Below, in pieces: positions 7,529-15,553 of a stretch of DNA of 24,843 nucleotides. The stretch comes from Eggerthellaceae bacterium UBA5906 (GTDB taxonomy: Bacteria; Actinomycetota; Coriobacteriia; Coriobacteriales; Eggerthellaceae): contig DJEE01000131.1 in assembly GCA_002431805.1 (NCBI GenBank), positions 6,088-30,930 on the forward strand, written 5' to 3'. The first letter of the stretch is position 1, and each line of letters begins with the position of its first letter. The notes below the pieces were generated by a model. The model was not told the origin of the DNA. It searched no databases and worked only from the letters and a program-made list of their open reading frames with translations. A program made the position numbers and the translations under genes.

Positions 7529-8176
7529 ATGCGTATAGAAGTATCTCATTATACGAAGGTTATAAAAGGCGTAACGGTTCTTGATGACGTTAATCTTGCT
7601 TTTGAACCGGGGACATGTTATGGCTTGCGTGGTAAGAACGGATCTGGCAAAACTATGCTGCTACGCGCGATTGCTGGTTTGCTGTTTCCAACATCGGGCG
7701 GTGTTTTCGTTAATGGAAAGAAGTTGGGGAAAGACATCGACTTCCCTGCTTCTGTAGGTCTATTGATAGAAACCCCGTCGTTTTTGCCTCGGTACACAGG
7801 GTTTAAGAACTTGCAGTTGCTTGCTGGGCTGCGCGGGATTGCTAGCGACGACGACATAGCTGAAGCCCTCCGGCGTGTTGGGCTTGACCCCGGTGATAAG
7901 CGAGTCTTTCGCAAATATTCGCTTGGTATGCAACAACGTTTAGGGATTGCGTGCGCCATTATGGAACATCCTGACCTCATTCTTTTGGATGAGCCTATCA
8001 ATGCACTTGACCCATCTGGAGTTGCGTGTGTAGAAACAATCGTAGGCGAAGAAAAAGAGCGCGGGGCAATCGTTGTTGTGGCTTGCCACGACGCCGAAGA
8101 GCTAGATCTTCTGGCTGACGAGATTTTCGTCATGGCGGAAGGGCGTTTGGCGAGTTGCGAGCAGGCGGGTGGCTAA
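7529..8176 (+). CDS. ABC transporter ATP-binding protein
   Basis: This 215-aa nucleotide-binding protein has Walker A GKNGSGKT, ABC signature YSLGMQQRLGIA, Walker B LILLDEP and the switch His in VACHDAEE. The short form without a C-terminal extension resembles the BcrA-type ATPases of antibiotic-resistance and bacteriocin-immunity transporters. The ATG at 7529 is preceded by TGGAG (7518-7522) at suitable distance; upstream in-frame ATGs at 7487 and 7517 lack this. It presumably energises one or more of the membrane proteins encoded at 8842, 9672 and 11266. Confidence 0.95.
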   Translation: MRIEVSHYTKVIKGVTVLDDVNLAFEPGTCYGLRGKNGSGKTMLLRAIAGLLFPTSGGVFVNGKKLGKDIDFPASVGLLIETPSFLPRYTGFKNLQLLAGLRGIASDDDIAEALRRVGLDPGDKRVFRKYSLGMQQRLGIACAIMEHPDLILLDEPINALDPSGVACVETIVGEEKERGAIVVVACHDAEELDLLADEIFVMAEGRLASCEQAGG

Positions 8177-8177
8177 G

Positions 8178-8840
8178 ATGAGACAAGTAAAGAGCACGGT
8201 TTCCGCCAAGCGCTACGTTAGACTGGGGATCGCGCTTGTGTTTGTAGCGATTTTGGCTGTAGCTTGCGCGTTTCGCATCTATTCGGTAAATAATCCGCCT
8301 CAACAGAAATCCCCTATTAGCTATTCAGTTTCTGAAGATATGCCGATTCTGAATTCTGCAGGTTCTGGTGTATATGCCAAGGCGCTTAGTTATTGCGTTC
8401 TGACCAAAGATGAAGCGATGCTTGCTTTTTCCGATTGCCAAAGCGAATTGGAAACGTTGGGGCCCGATGTAAAAACTAAAATGCTCATCGTACGGGTCGT
8501 TTTTTCTAACAAGAGCAATAGCGAACAGATAGTGGAACCTGCTCGCGTAAAGGCTCAGGCTGGTGCTTGGGCGAATGGCATGGACGCTAGATTGTTTTGC
8601 AAAATAAACAACGTTGCGAATATGGCAGGACGTCTCGCTGCGGGGCAATCTGCGGAAATGCTGGTTCCCTATGTTGCGTCCGATAATCAGTTTGGCTTCA
8701 ATCACGAGTGGGATACGTTTGAAAACGCATCATTCAACTTGGTGACAGCGACATATCCGCAAAAGACGTATATCCAGCTTTCGAACAAGCTTGCTTTTGA
8801 AGATTTTCCCTTTTCGGCAAATGCGGGGGAAGGGGAATAG
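8178..8840 (+). CDS. Membrane-anchored extracellular protein of the ABC operon
   Basis: This 220-aa protein has one N-terminal hydrophobic segment (about residues 17-33, ending ACAFRIYSV). An outward-facing domain of about 180 residues follows, with beta-strand-like blocks such as TKMLIVRVVFSNKSNSEQIVEPARVK and SAEMLVPYVASDNQFGF. AVAC is a poor lipobox, so a simple membrane anchor is more likely than a lipoprotein. The ATG at 8178 follows the ATPase stop by one base. Its layout and tentative fold resemble the lipoprotein at 10538. No function is recognised. Confidence 0.8.
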   Translation: MRQVKSTVSAKRYVRLGIALVFVAILAVACAFRIYSVNNPPQQKSPISYSVSEDMPILNSAGSGVYAKALSYCVLTKDEAMLAFSDCQSELETLGPDVKTKMLIVRVVFSNKSNSEQIVEPARVKAQAGAWANGMDARLFCKINNVANMAGRLAAGQSAEMLVPYVASDNQFGFNHEWDTFENASFNLVTATYPQKTYIQLSNKLAFEDFPFSANAGEGE

Positions 8841-8841
8841 G

Positions 8842-9675
8842 ATGAAACGTGCAATTGCATATGAAATTAAGCGAGCATTTTGCTCTAGCGGCTTTGCTGT
8901 CGCCTTGCTTGCCGCGATGGCGCTTTGCGTTGCCCAAGTTGCTATGGTTTCTGTTCCATTTGCATATTCGGATGGCTGGCAGTTTTGGCGAAGTGGCGCA
9001 AACGGCGCGTTTCCGCCGTCGTTTTACAATACCTGGATAGGGCTTACTGCGTATTCAGTTTTCACCATGATGTTTTACTATGCGCTTCCCTTGCTGGCTT
9101 GTTTCCCTGCAGCGAGTTCCTTGTGCTTTGATAATCATTCCGGGTATGCGTGCCAGGTTGTTTCGCGTATTGGTCGAGTGCGCTACATCGTTTCGAAAAT
9201 ACTTGCTGCCAGTTTGGCGGCGGTGGTTGTGATTGCTGTTCCGCTGGCGTTGAACGTTGTGGCATCGGCGTGCTTGGTTCCTGCATTGTGGCCGGATTCG
9301 GCTGAGTTTACCTTTTTCGTTGGTCCGAGCAATACGCTGGCGAGCGTCTTCTTCGCATGTCCGCTAGCGTTTATTGCTTTATTTTCTGCGTTGGCTGTAG
9401 GCTTGGGTATTGCCTGCGTGGCATTCTCTTGCGCCTTGTCATTTTTGATTGCGAGTCGGTTCATTGTCTTGCTTGCTCCTATGGCGGCGTGCTTCGCTCT
9501 TCAGTTCGCTTTGCAAGGTTCCGCGCTTGCGGGGTTTGCCCCCATCAACGCGATATTGCCATTTCAGCCCCAGCCCTCAATTTTTGTGGTTTCGGTTGGA
9601 TTGCAGGTGCTTGCCATTGTGATGCTGTTTGGCATTACCGTTTTTCAGGCTAAACGTTTTGAAGGCGCACGATGA
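8842..9675 (+). CDS. Integral membrane protein, probable ABC permease subunit 1
   Basis: This 277-aa protein has about six hydrophobic segments. It opens with MKRAIAYEIKRAFCSSGFAVALLAAM, the usual short amphipathic start of ABC-2-type permeases. A large outward loop with SDGWQFWRSGANGAFPPSFYNTW follows the first helix. The start at 8842 is supported by GGGGAAGGGG immediately upstream and lies one base after the preceding stop. The stop overlaps the next start as ATGA, so translation is probably coupled. Confidence 0.85.
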   Translation: MKRAIAYEIKRAFCSSGFAVALLAAMALCVAQVAMVSVPFAYSDGWQFWRSGANGAFPPSFYNTWIGLTAYSVFTMMFYYALPLLACFPAASSLCFDNHSGYACQVVSRIGRVRYIVSKILAASLAAVVVIAVPLALNVVASACLVPALWPDSAEFTFFVGPSNTLASVFFACPLAFIALFSALAVGLGIACVAFSCALSFLIASRFIVLLAPMAACFALQFALQGSALAGFAPINAILPFQPQPSIFVVSVGLQVLAIVMLFGITVFQAKRFEGAR

Positions 9676-10547
9676 GCTCGACAAAACGGCATTGGATCGT
9701 ATCGGGCATTGGCTATATGTGGAAGGTGAATCGGTCGGTTTCTTTTACCCTGGTGGTTTATGGGGTGCTGTCGGCGACGCTTCTTGTAAGGTCTATTTGG
9801 GCAGCCGATAGTTTACTTGATGCGCGGACTATGTTGGAGGTTGGCTCTTCGTACGACGGAACGTCTGATTTGCTGAGCGTAACCTGGTTTGATTGCTTGC
9901 TGTTCTTTCTATTTGGCATGAAAGAACCGTCAGATGCCATAAACGAGGTCTTAACGCTGAATATCGCCTGGGTTCTTTTGTTTGTGCTGACTGGCTTTGC
10001 AGCTTGTTGCGGAGTTGGGCAAAAATGCACCTTGTCGGTTGCTTTGGGGTGCGGGAGCAGGAAACGGCAAGCTCTTGTCATGCTGTTGTGGCTGGTGACG
10101 GTGGTTTTGCTGTTGCTAGCTGAGCTTGCTGTTGTTGCGTATATCGTTCCAGCTGCGTTAGGCGTGCTGTCGCAAGGCGATATATGTTCGCTTTCCCCGT
10201 ACGTCCAGCTGTTGGTTAAGGAAGGGGCTAGCTCGTTAGAGCTTGCGGACTTTGGGCTTATGTTCGTTGCGAACGCCGCCTGGCTTATCGCGGTGGCATT
10301 GGGTGTTTCGGCGTTCTGCGCGGTTGCTAGTCGTTCCTTGGCTATGCTGCTACTGGTTGGGCTAGCTGTTGGCTCGGGGTTTGCGCCAACGGCGTTTCCC
10401 TTGTTGGATTATGCGATGCTCGCTCGTTCTACGATGTTCGAATCGGGTTTGATTGACCCGCTGATGAGTTTGTTGATTGCAGCTGTTGCTGATGTTGCGG
10501 CGTTGCTGCTTCTAATTACCGCTCGAGTGCATGCTGAATGGATGTGA
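9672..10547 (+). CDS. Integral membrane protein, probable ABC permease subunit 2
   Basis: This 291-aa protein has about six predicted membrane helices. The N-terminal arm SGIGYMWKVNRSVSFTLVVYG is similar in layout to that of the upstream permease. A cytosolic-looking loop CGSRKRQALVM sits before the third or fourth helix. It overlaps the upstream gene by four bases and the downstream lipoprotein gene by ten. It probably pairs with the protein encoded at 8842 as a heterodimeric permease, but no substrate is indicated. Confidence 0.85.
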   Translation: MSSTKRHWIVSGIGYMWKVNRSVSFTLVVYGVLSATLLVRSIWAADSLLDARTMLEVGSSYDGTSDLLSVTWFDCLLFFLFGMKEPSDAINEVLTLNIAWVLLFVLTGFAACCGVGQKCTLSVALGCGSRKRQALVMLLWLVTVVLLLLAELAVVAYIVPAALGVLSQGDICSLSPYVQLLVKEGASSLELADFGLMFVANAAWLIAVALGVSAFCAVASRSLAMLLLVGLAVGSGFAPTAFPLLDYAMLARSTMFESGLIDPLMSLLIAAVADVAALLLLITARVHAEWM

Positions 10548-11269
10548 ATATGGCTAATGCAATAGTGCGTTCTGCGAAGAATCTTAAAGCGTATGTTGTA
10601 GCCGCCGGGCTGATTGCCGCGTTTTTGATCTCGTTGTGCGGGTGCTCTTCGCTCCCTTATTCTCATACGGGGGAAGCGTCAATTGACCCGGGTGACGCAT
10701 CGGATGTGCAAGGTGCGAGAGTTTCGGAAGAGCTTCCTTTTAATAACACGATTATAAATAAAGCGTCGGCAGATGAAGGGAATCTTGTTATAACACTGCT
10801 TGAATATAGCGTTGACTCATCGCTGCCGTCGGGTGCGGTTCCGCTTTGGGTGAGCGGCCGAGCAGATGAAAGCGCGGGCGGGCATTGGGAGATTAATGAG
10901 GATGGCGTGGTTTCCGATGGCTGGGCGTTTGTGAATGCTCGTTTTCGCGTGACGAATAACGAGGATGTTGTAAGAACGTTTAATGTGGGGCCTATTCAGC
11001 TAATGTCTTTTAATGAAGCCGGGGAAAGAACGCCAATTTTGTATGGGAGTGATCCCATTTGGTTTGAGCTGGGCGAGCCGAATACGAAAAGCTACTATAA
11101 CGCGACTGTTCAACCGTATGAATCGGTGGAGTTTGGCATGTCGTTTATTTGCCGGAAGGACTTGTTCGACAACGCCAACGTTTATCTAACTGTTGGAGAA
11201 GACATTATCGGCCTTGAAACCACGAATATAAAAGGCTACCTTCTTGAGCCGGCTGTGGGGCAGCAATGA
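10538..11269 (+). CDS. Putative lipoprotein of the ABC operon
   Basis: This protein of about 243 aa has an N-terminal hydrophobic stretch ending in the lipobox-like SLCGCSS, followed by a polar Ser/Asp/Gly linker and a beta-rich exodomain. Strand-like blocks include WAFVNARFRVTNNEDVVRTFNVG and YESVEFGMSFICRKDLFDNANVYLTVG. Blocks of this sort occur in Ig-like exodomains of lipoproteins linked to ABC transporters. The start may be the ATG at 10538 or the in-frame ATG at 10550; neither has a strong ribosome binding site, and coupling to the upstream gene is likely. It may capture or hold the operon's substrate outside the membrane (inference). Confidence 0.8.
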   Translation: MDVNMANAIVRSAKNLKAYVVAAGLIAAFLISLCGCSSLPYSHTGEASIDPGDASDVQGARVSEELPFNNTIINKASADEGNLVITLLEYSVDSSLPSGAVPLWVSGRADESAGGHWEINEDGVVSDGWAFVNARFRVTNNEDVVRTFNVGPIQLMSFNEAGERTPILYGSDPIWFELGEPNTKSYYNATVQPYESVEFGMSFICRKDLFDNANVYLTVGEDIIGLETTNIKGYLLEPAVGQQ

Positions 11270-12108
11270 GCACCTTGCGTTCTGGGCGAAAGACGGTGGT
11301 GCGTTTGCCCGGGGGTTTGTTTAGCTTGCATAAAAGCTTGTCGTTCATGGCGTTGCTGGTGGGAGTCGTTGTCGCGTCTTTCGCGTATGTGAAAACGGCG
11401 GTTTCCGTTGATGTAGGGCTGTGCGCTTTGGATTGCTTGCTTGACGCCTGTGATTCGGCGCGTGGAATTCCCCTGCTGTGGTTGGTATGCCCAGTATTTT
11501 CAGCGTTTTACCTTGGATGGTTGTGGCAAGCGCGCGAGGTGCCGGTTGCGGTTGCGCTTTCGGGAAGCCGTGTGCGCTTGGCGGGCATTCAGCTGGCGGA
11601 TGCAGTGGTTGTTTCCGCCGCGGTTTCGTTAGTATTTGTTGCGTCTACCGTGTTGTTCGGCATGCTGTTCACAGGGGTCTTTTGCAACTTTGACGCTGTA
11701 GCCAGCCGCTTCGCGTACGTTAACAAGGGGCTTACGCTTGAGGTTGTGCCGGTGACGGAAATGATGGCTGCGGTCTACTTGTATTGCGTTGTTTCGCAGG
11801 TGGCGTTATTCGAGGTGTTTTATGCTGTGCGTAATTTTGTGGCCACAAAGGGAGCGATAGCGATTTTGGGAGTGCTTTGCTTACCTGCGGTACACGGTCA
11901 CGATTCTTTTATCTATGATATTGCGCATAATATTCTTGGCGGTTCGATTGTTTTTCCAAACCCTCTTTCGTTCTTGTTTGAGGCCGCTAGTGTCGGTCAT
12001 GCGTCGTGGGTGCCTGGGGCCAGTCACGGGTTTACCGTGCTGTTTGCTATGACGGGCGTATTGCTGGCGCTGTCGTTTTTGCTGGCTCGCAGGCGAGAGT
12101 TTTTATAG
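11266..12108 (+). CDS. Integral membrane protein, third permease-like protein of the operon
   Basis: This 280-aa protein has about six hydrophobic segments. A polar N-terminal arm comes first, then an outward loop with CALDCLLDACDSARG, and an inward loop ALSGSRVRLAGIQ. The last helix ends in ARRREFL. It is not an obvious duplicate of the proteins encoded at 8842 and 9672, so the operon has three different membrane subunits for a single ATPase. It overlaps the lipoprotein stop as ATGA. The operon ends here, followed by a strong terminator. Confidence 0.8.
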   Translation: MSTLRSGRKTVVRLPGGLFSLHKSLSFMALLVGVVVASFAYVKTAVSVDVGLCALDCLLDACDSARGIPLLWLVCPVFSAFYLGWLWQAREVPVAVALSGSRVRLAGIQLADAVVVSAAVSLVFVASTVLFGMLFTGVFCNFDAVASRFAYVNKGLTLEVVPVTEMMAAVYLYCVVSQVALFEVFYAVRNFVATKGAIAILGVLCLPAVHGHDSFIYDIAHNILGGSIVFPNPLSFLFEAASVGHASWVPGASHGFTVLFAMTGVLLALSFLLARRREFL

Positions 12109-12161
12109 AGCAAGTGCGAAACCGCGAGACGTGGAAAAGCGAACTTGCGAGTCGTCCCAAC

Positions 12162-12198
12162 TAGTGAGAAACCCGGTGCATGGCCGGGTTTCTCACTA
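12162..12198. terminator. Bidirectional terminator between convergent genes
   Basis: TAGTGAGAAACCCGG (12162-12176) pairs perfectly over 15 bp with CCGGGTTTCTCACTA (12184-12198) around a 7-nt loop. It closes the seven-gene operon. On the minus strand its outer bases contain the stop codon of the 12196-13377 gene. Confidence 0.85.
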
Positions 12199-13377
12199 AA
12201 TCATGTTCATTTGCGCGAGCGTTGTGTTGTACCAGTGCTCCCAGTTGGGTGGGCAGTACTTCTTGGCGGCCTCTACCGAAATGGTGTAACCGTAGCCGCG
12301 CGCCAGGCCAGCCACGTGGTCGCGGATGGCGTCTTCCCAGTTGTCCCAGCTAGTGCTGCCCCAGCCCCAGGCGTTACAGCTGCTGAAGCAGTACAGGCCC
12401 TTGGAGCTTTCGGTGTAGGAAATAGCGGGCGACCAGCGCGGGTCCACGCCGTAATCCCAGGCAGCTTCGGCGAATACCTCACCAGTGCCGGCCATGGGCG
12501 AGCCTGCCAGGTACGCGTCGATGCGGCCGGCCCATTGCACAACGAACGAGTCTTTGTCGCTGGTCCAGTCTGCGCCGTCGTTGCTGGGGGCTTCAACGGT
12601 GCCCGAAGAGCTTCCGCCCGAAGCGTCGGTCGATTCACCTGCGGAATCTGCTGCGGCGTTGGCGGATGCGGCCTGTTCGGCCTCGGCCGCTTCTTTGGCG
12701 GCCTGCGCTTCCTGCGCTGCTTGTGCCTCGGCTGCAGCTTTTGCAGCTTCTTCGGCTTGGCGAGCAGCCTCTTCCTGCGCCTTGCGCTGGGCTTCCTGGC
12801 GCGCTTCCTGTGCGGCGGCAAGCGCCTGCTCGGCATTGCTGGCTTCGGTGTCGGCGTCTTTCTTTGCCTGGGAAAGCGTGCGGCGCGTTTGGTCAAGCTC
12901 GTCCTTCATGTCCTGCAGGCGCTTGATTTCAGACTGATTGCTGCTGAAGATGTGCGACACGTATTCCAGCGAAGTGAAGAAGTCCACGATATTTTCGGAG
13001 CTGAGCACCATTTCCAACAAGCCGGGCGTGGAAGCCTGCGTTTTATACAGCTTCACGGCGGCCGCCGAGCTGCGTTCTTGCTGCGCGGGAAGCGTCTCCT
13101 CGATTTCCGCGATGCGCGCTTCGTTGTCGGAGATTTGCTGATTCAGCTCATCGATACGAGCCATGGCCTGGTCATATTCTGCAGCCGTACGCTCGACCTC
13201 TTGCTGTGCGGCATCAGCCTGCACGTTCGTGTCGATGTCCTCGGCCCAGGCTGCTTGGCCGGAAAGGCCAAGTGCCGGCACGCTGCCGAATGCCAGTGTT
13301 GCGCTCAACGCAACTGCCAGCGGCATGCGTTGGCGAGGGCGGCATTTCGGGTTCGGTTGAAGTTTGTTAGAAAACAT
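12196..13377 (-). CDS. Secreted coiled-coil protein with C-terminal lysozyme-like domain
   Basis: This 393-aa protein has a signal peptide (hydrophobic residues about 18-40, cleavage near AWA-ED). The coiled coil of about residues 50-235 resembles the N-terminal regulatory coil of CwlO/PcsB-type peptidoglycan hydrolases (ARIDELNQQISDNEARIAEIEETL and the Ala/Glu-rich stretch). A Ser/Gly linker follows. The C-terminal domain, about residues 275-393, contains DPRWSPAISYTESSKGLYCFSSCNAWGWG, WEDAIRDHVAGLARGYG and AAKKYCPPNWEHWYNTTLAQM, a pattern of glucosaminidase/lysozyme-like folds. It probably trims peptidoglycan during growth or division. It faces a consensus TATAAT box and converges on the ABC operon. 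Confidence 0.8.
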   Translation of the reverse strand: MFSNKLQPNPKCRPRQRMPLAVALSATLAFGSVPALGLSGQAAWAEDIDTNVQADAAQQEVERTAAEYDQAMARIDELNQQISDNEARIAEIEETLPAQQERSSAAAVKLYKTQASTPGLLEMVLSSENIVDFFTSLEYVSHIFSSNQSEIKRLQDMKDELDQTRRTLSQAKKDADTEASNAEQALAAAQEARQEAQRKAQEEAARQAEEAAKAAAEAQAAQEAQAAKEAAEAEQAASANAAADSAGESTDASGGSSSGTVEAPSNDGADWTSDKDSFVVQWAGRIDAYLAGSPMAGTGEVFAEAAWDYGVDPRWSPAISYTESSKGLYCFSSCNAWGWGSTSWDNWEDAIRDHVAGLARGYGYTISVEAAKKYCPPNWEHWYNTTLAQMNMI

Positions 13378-13409
13378 CCGCCATCCTTTGGTTTATAACA
13401 ATTGCAGCC

Positions 13410-13415
13410 ATTATA
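13410..13415 (-). promoter_or_regulatory. -10 box of the secreted hydrolase gene
   Basis: On the minus strand the sequence reads TATAAT, a perfect -10, about 33 bases ahead of the start codon, with GGATGG as the ribosome binding site next to the ATG. The -35 region is weak. Confidence 0.6.
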
Positions 13416-13439
13416 CCGAGCGGTTGTGTGCATCCCATG

Positions 13440-13549
13440 CGACCCACCAAACGCGCACAAGTGTCCGAACGGCATGCGGGGGATGGCTCGCGCGAGCGGG
13501 GGCGGGCGTTCGGAATGGCGCATGCATGAACACGGTGGGGCAACGCATG
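13440..13549. repeat. Decayed repeat copies with an inner dyad
   Basis: Fragments of the palindromic repeat are recognisable, including ATGAACACGGTGGGG. A perfect 8-bp dyad GCGCATGC (13518-13525) / GCATGCGC (13545-13552) is also present. No credible gene occurs here. Confidence 0.45.
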
Positions 13550-13679
13550 CGCGAACGCGGGGACGGAGCGGGTGTTCACGGCGGGCCTTTGGGAAATGCA
13601 AGGGCAATCGTGAACACGCCCCTCCGTCCCCGTGTTCACGGTAACCCCTCGGCCGAACGTCCTCGTCCCCGTGTTCACG
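13550..13679. repeat. BIME-like palindromic repeat, full copy plus an extra right-arm fragment
   Basis: The left arm is 13550-13580 (GCGAACGC, GGGGACGGAG, TGTTCACG), the right arm 13609-13640. The spacer holds TTTGGGAAATGCAAGG. The 3' flank GGTAACCCCTCGGCCGAAC leads into a second, partial right arm (13658-13679, CTCGTCCCCGTGTTCACG). Confidence 0.85.
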
Positions 13680-13711
13680 GTGACCCTTCGGTCAAATGCG
13701 TCCCTTCGTGG

Positions 13712-13717
13712 TACAAT
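13712..13717 (+). promoter_or_regulatory. -10 box of metG
   Basis: TACAAT preceded by GTGG lies about 74 bp before the metG start, directly after the repeat element. No good -35 is visible; the bases that would serve come from the repeat's flank. Confidence 0.5.
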
Positions 13718-13790
13718 CAGGGGCACTGCGAAAACCCAGGTTGGCGGGGCATCATTCGCCCGACTGCGGCCGCGAGCAAAAGGAAGCACC

Positions 13791-15380
13791 ATGTCAAAGG
13801 GAACTTACTCGTTCACCACGCCTATTTATTATGTGAACGCCGAGCCGCATCTGGGCACGGCTTACACCACCGTTGCCGCCGATACCGTTGCGCGCTACCA
13901 GCGCATGAACGGCTACGACGTTGCCATGGTCACCGGCATGGACGAGCACGGCCAGAAGGTTGCCGATACCGCCGCAGCTAAAGGCATGACTCCGCAGGCT
14001 TGGTGCGATTCCATGGAGCCGGCGTTCCGCAACGTATGGGACCTGCTCGATATCACCTACACCGATTTCGTGCGCACCACCCAGCCGCGCCACGCCCGCA
14101 CCGTGCAAAAATTCTGGCAGGACCTCTACGACAAGGGCTACTGCTACAAGGGCAGCTATGAGGGCTGGTACTGCGTGCATGAGGAAACGTACTACGCCGA
14201 GTCCGACCTGGAGAAAAACGAGGACGGCGTGTTCGTGTGCCCCGACTGCAAGCGCCCGGTGCAGAAGGCCGGCGGCGAAGAGAACTGGTTCTTCAAACTG
14301 TCCGAGTTCCAGGAGCCGCTGCTGAAGTTCTACGAGGAGCACCCCGATTTCATCCGCCCCGAAACGCGCAAGAACGAAGTGGTCACGTTCGTGAAAAGCG
14401 GCCTGAAGGACCTGTCCATCAGCCGCTCCACGTTCGACTGGGGCGTGCCGCTGCCCTTCGATGAGGGTCACGTGGCCTACGTGTGGGCCGACGCGCTGCT
14501 GGCGTACCTCACAGGCATTGGCTACGGCGACCCGGAGCGCCCCGGCGAGTTCGAGCGCCGCTGGCCCATGCAGTACCACTTCGTGGGCAAGGACATCACG
14601 CGCTTCCATTGCGTCATTTGGCCGGCCATGCTTATGGCCGCCGGCCTGCCCATCCCGCACACCGTGTTCGGTCACGGTTTCCTGCTTACCAAGGGCGAGA
14701 AGATGTCGAAGTCTAAGGGCAACGGCATGAAGCCTGCTGACCTGGTGAAGATCTTCGGCGTGGACGCATACCGCTACTATTTCATGTCCGACGTGCAGTT
14801 CGGCCACGACGGCAACATCTCTATGGAGCGCATGGTGCAGGTGTACAACGCCGACCTGGCCAACACCTGGGGAAACCTGTGCAGCCGCGTGTTCAACATG
14901 ACGAAGAAGTACTTCGACGGCAAGGTGCCCGCCGTGCCAGCCGACGCCGCCGAGCGCGTCGCCAACCCCATGCTGCCCATCGTTGAGCAGCTGTATGCGA
15001 AGTACGACGCATGCATGACCGTGGTCGATTTCACGGGCGCCGCCGCAGCGGTGCAGGAGCTGGCCAGCCGCGTGAACCTGTACGTGGAGGAAAGCACGCC
15101 GTGGAACCTGGCGAAAAATCCCGAGACGCAGGGCGACTTGGCCGCTGTCATCTACAACGCGCTTGAGGCCATCCGCATCATCGCGCTGTACATGGCGCCG
15201 TTCATGCCCAACACGTCCAACGAGGTGTTCAGCCGCCTGAGCTTAGGCAACGTCACCGACGTGGCGGACATCGAGGGCGCAACGAAGTGGGGCCAGCTGC
15301 CCGCCGGCAACGAGGTGACCATCGGCGACCCGCTGTTCCCGCGCCTGGACATGGACGAGATCGACGTAAACGCTGAGTAA
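13791..15380 (+). CDS. metG: Methionyl-tRNA synthetase
   Basis: This 529-aa class I aminoacyl-tRNA synthetase charges tRNA-Met in the cytosol. The HIGH-type signature is PHLG (residues 19-22) in YYVNAEPHLGTAYT. The KMSKS loop is intact (residues 304-308, GEKMSKSKGNG). The connective-peptide knob carries a CPDC pair after CVHEETYY. The length fits the short form without the C-terminal EMAP-like tRNA-binding domain. I chose the ATG at 13791 because AAGGAAG lies just upstream and the family's conserved start follows at once; the longer frame from 13632 runs through the repeat element. It is followed by tatD after a 173-bp structured gap. Confidence 0.97.
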   Translation: MSKGTYSFTTPIYYVNAEPHLGTAYTTVAADTVARYQRMNGYDVAMVTGMDEHGQKVADTAAAKGMTPQAWCDSMEPAFRNVWDLLDITYTDFVRTTQPRHARTVQKFWQDLYDKGYCYKGSYEGWYCVHEETYYAESDLEKNEDGVFVCPDCKRPVQKAGGEENWFFKLSEFQEPLLKFYEEHPDFIRPETRKNEVVTFVKSGLKDLSISRSTFDWGVPLPFDEGHVAYVWADALLAYLTGIGYGDPERPGEFERRWPMQYHFVGKDITRFHCVIWPAMLMAAGLPIPHTVFGHGFLLTKGEKMSKSKGNGMKPADLVKIFGVDAYRYYFMSDVQFGHDGNISMERMVQVYNADLANTWGNLCSRVFNMTKKYFDGKVPAVPADAAERVANPMLPIVEQLYAKYDACMTVVDFTGAAAAVQELASRVNLYVEESTPWNLAKNPETQGDLAAVIYNALEAIRIIALYMAPFMPNTSNEVFSRLSLGNVTDVADIEGATKWGQLPAGNEVTIGDPLFPRLDMDEIDVNAE

Positions 15381-15427
15381 CTTGTTCCGCCTGCCTGACG
15401 GCAGCCGGTCCGCTCGACGTTGCGGCC

Positions 15428-15519
15428 GCTTGTGGCACCCCGCCTTCGCGTTCAGCTTCACGGGCATGGCCCGAAGGCCAATGCCCACTCGCTTCACGTG
15501 AATTCGGGGCACCACAAGC
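15428..15519. repeat. Long nested inverted repeat between metG and tatD
   Basis: Outer arms 15428-15442 and 15505-15519 pair at 13 of 15 positions. Inner arms GCCTTCG (15442-15448) and CGAAGGC (15472-15478) pair perfectly. The transcript could fold into a branched structure. No T-run follows, so its role (attenuation, processing or old mobile element) is unknown. Confidence 0.55.
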
Positions 15520-15553
15520 GCCCTCACTGACTTTTACCTAACGGAAGGGATGC

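Noticed and set aside
12145..13398. 417-codon plus-strand frame opposite the secreted hydrolase
   Set aside because: Shadow of the minus-strand gene, which has a signal peptide, a coiled coil and a recognisable C-terminal domain.
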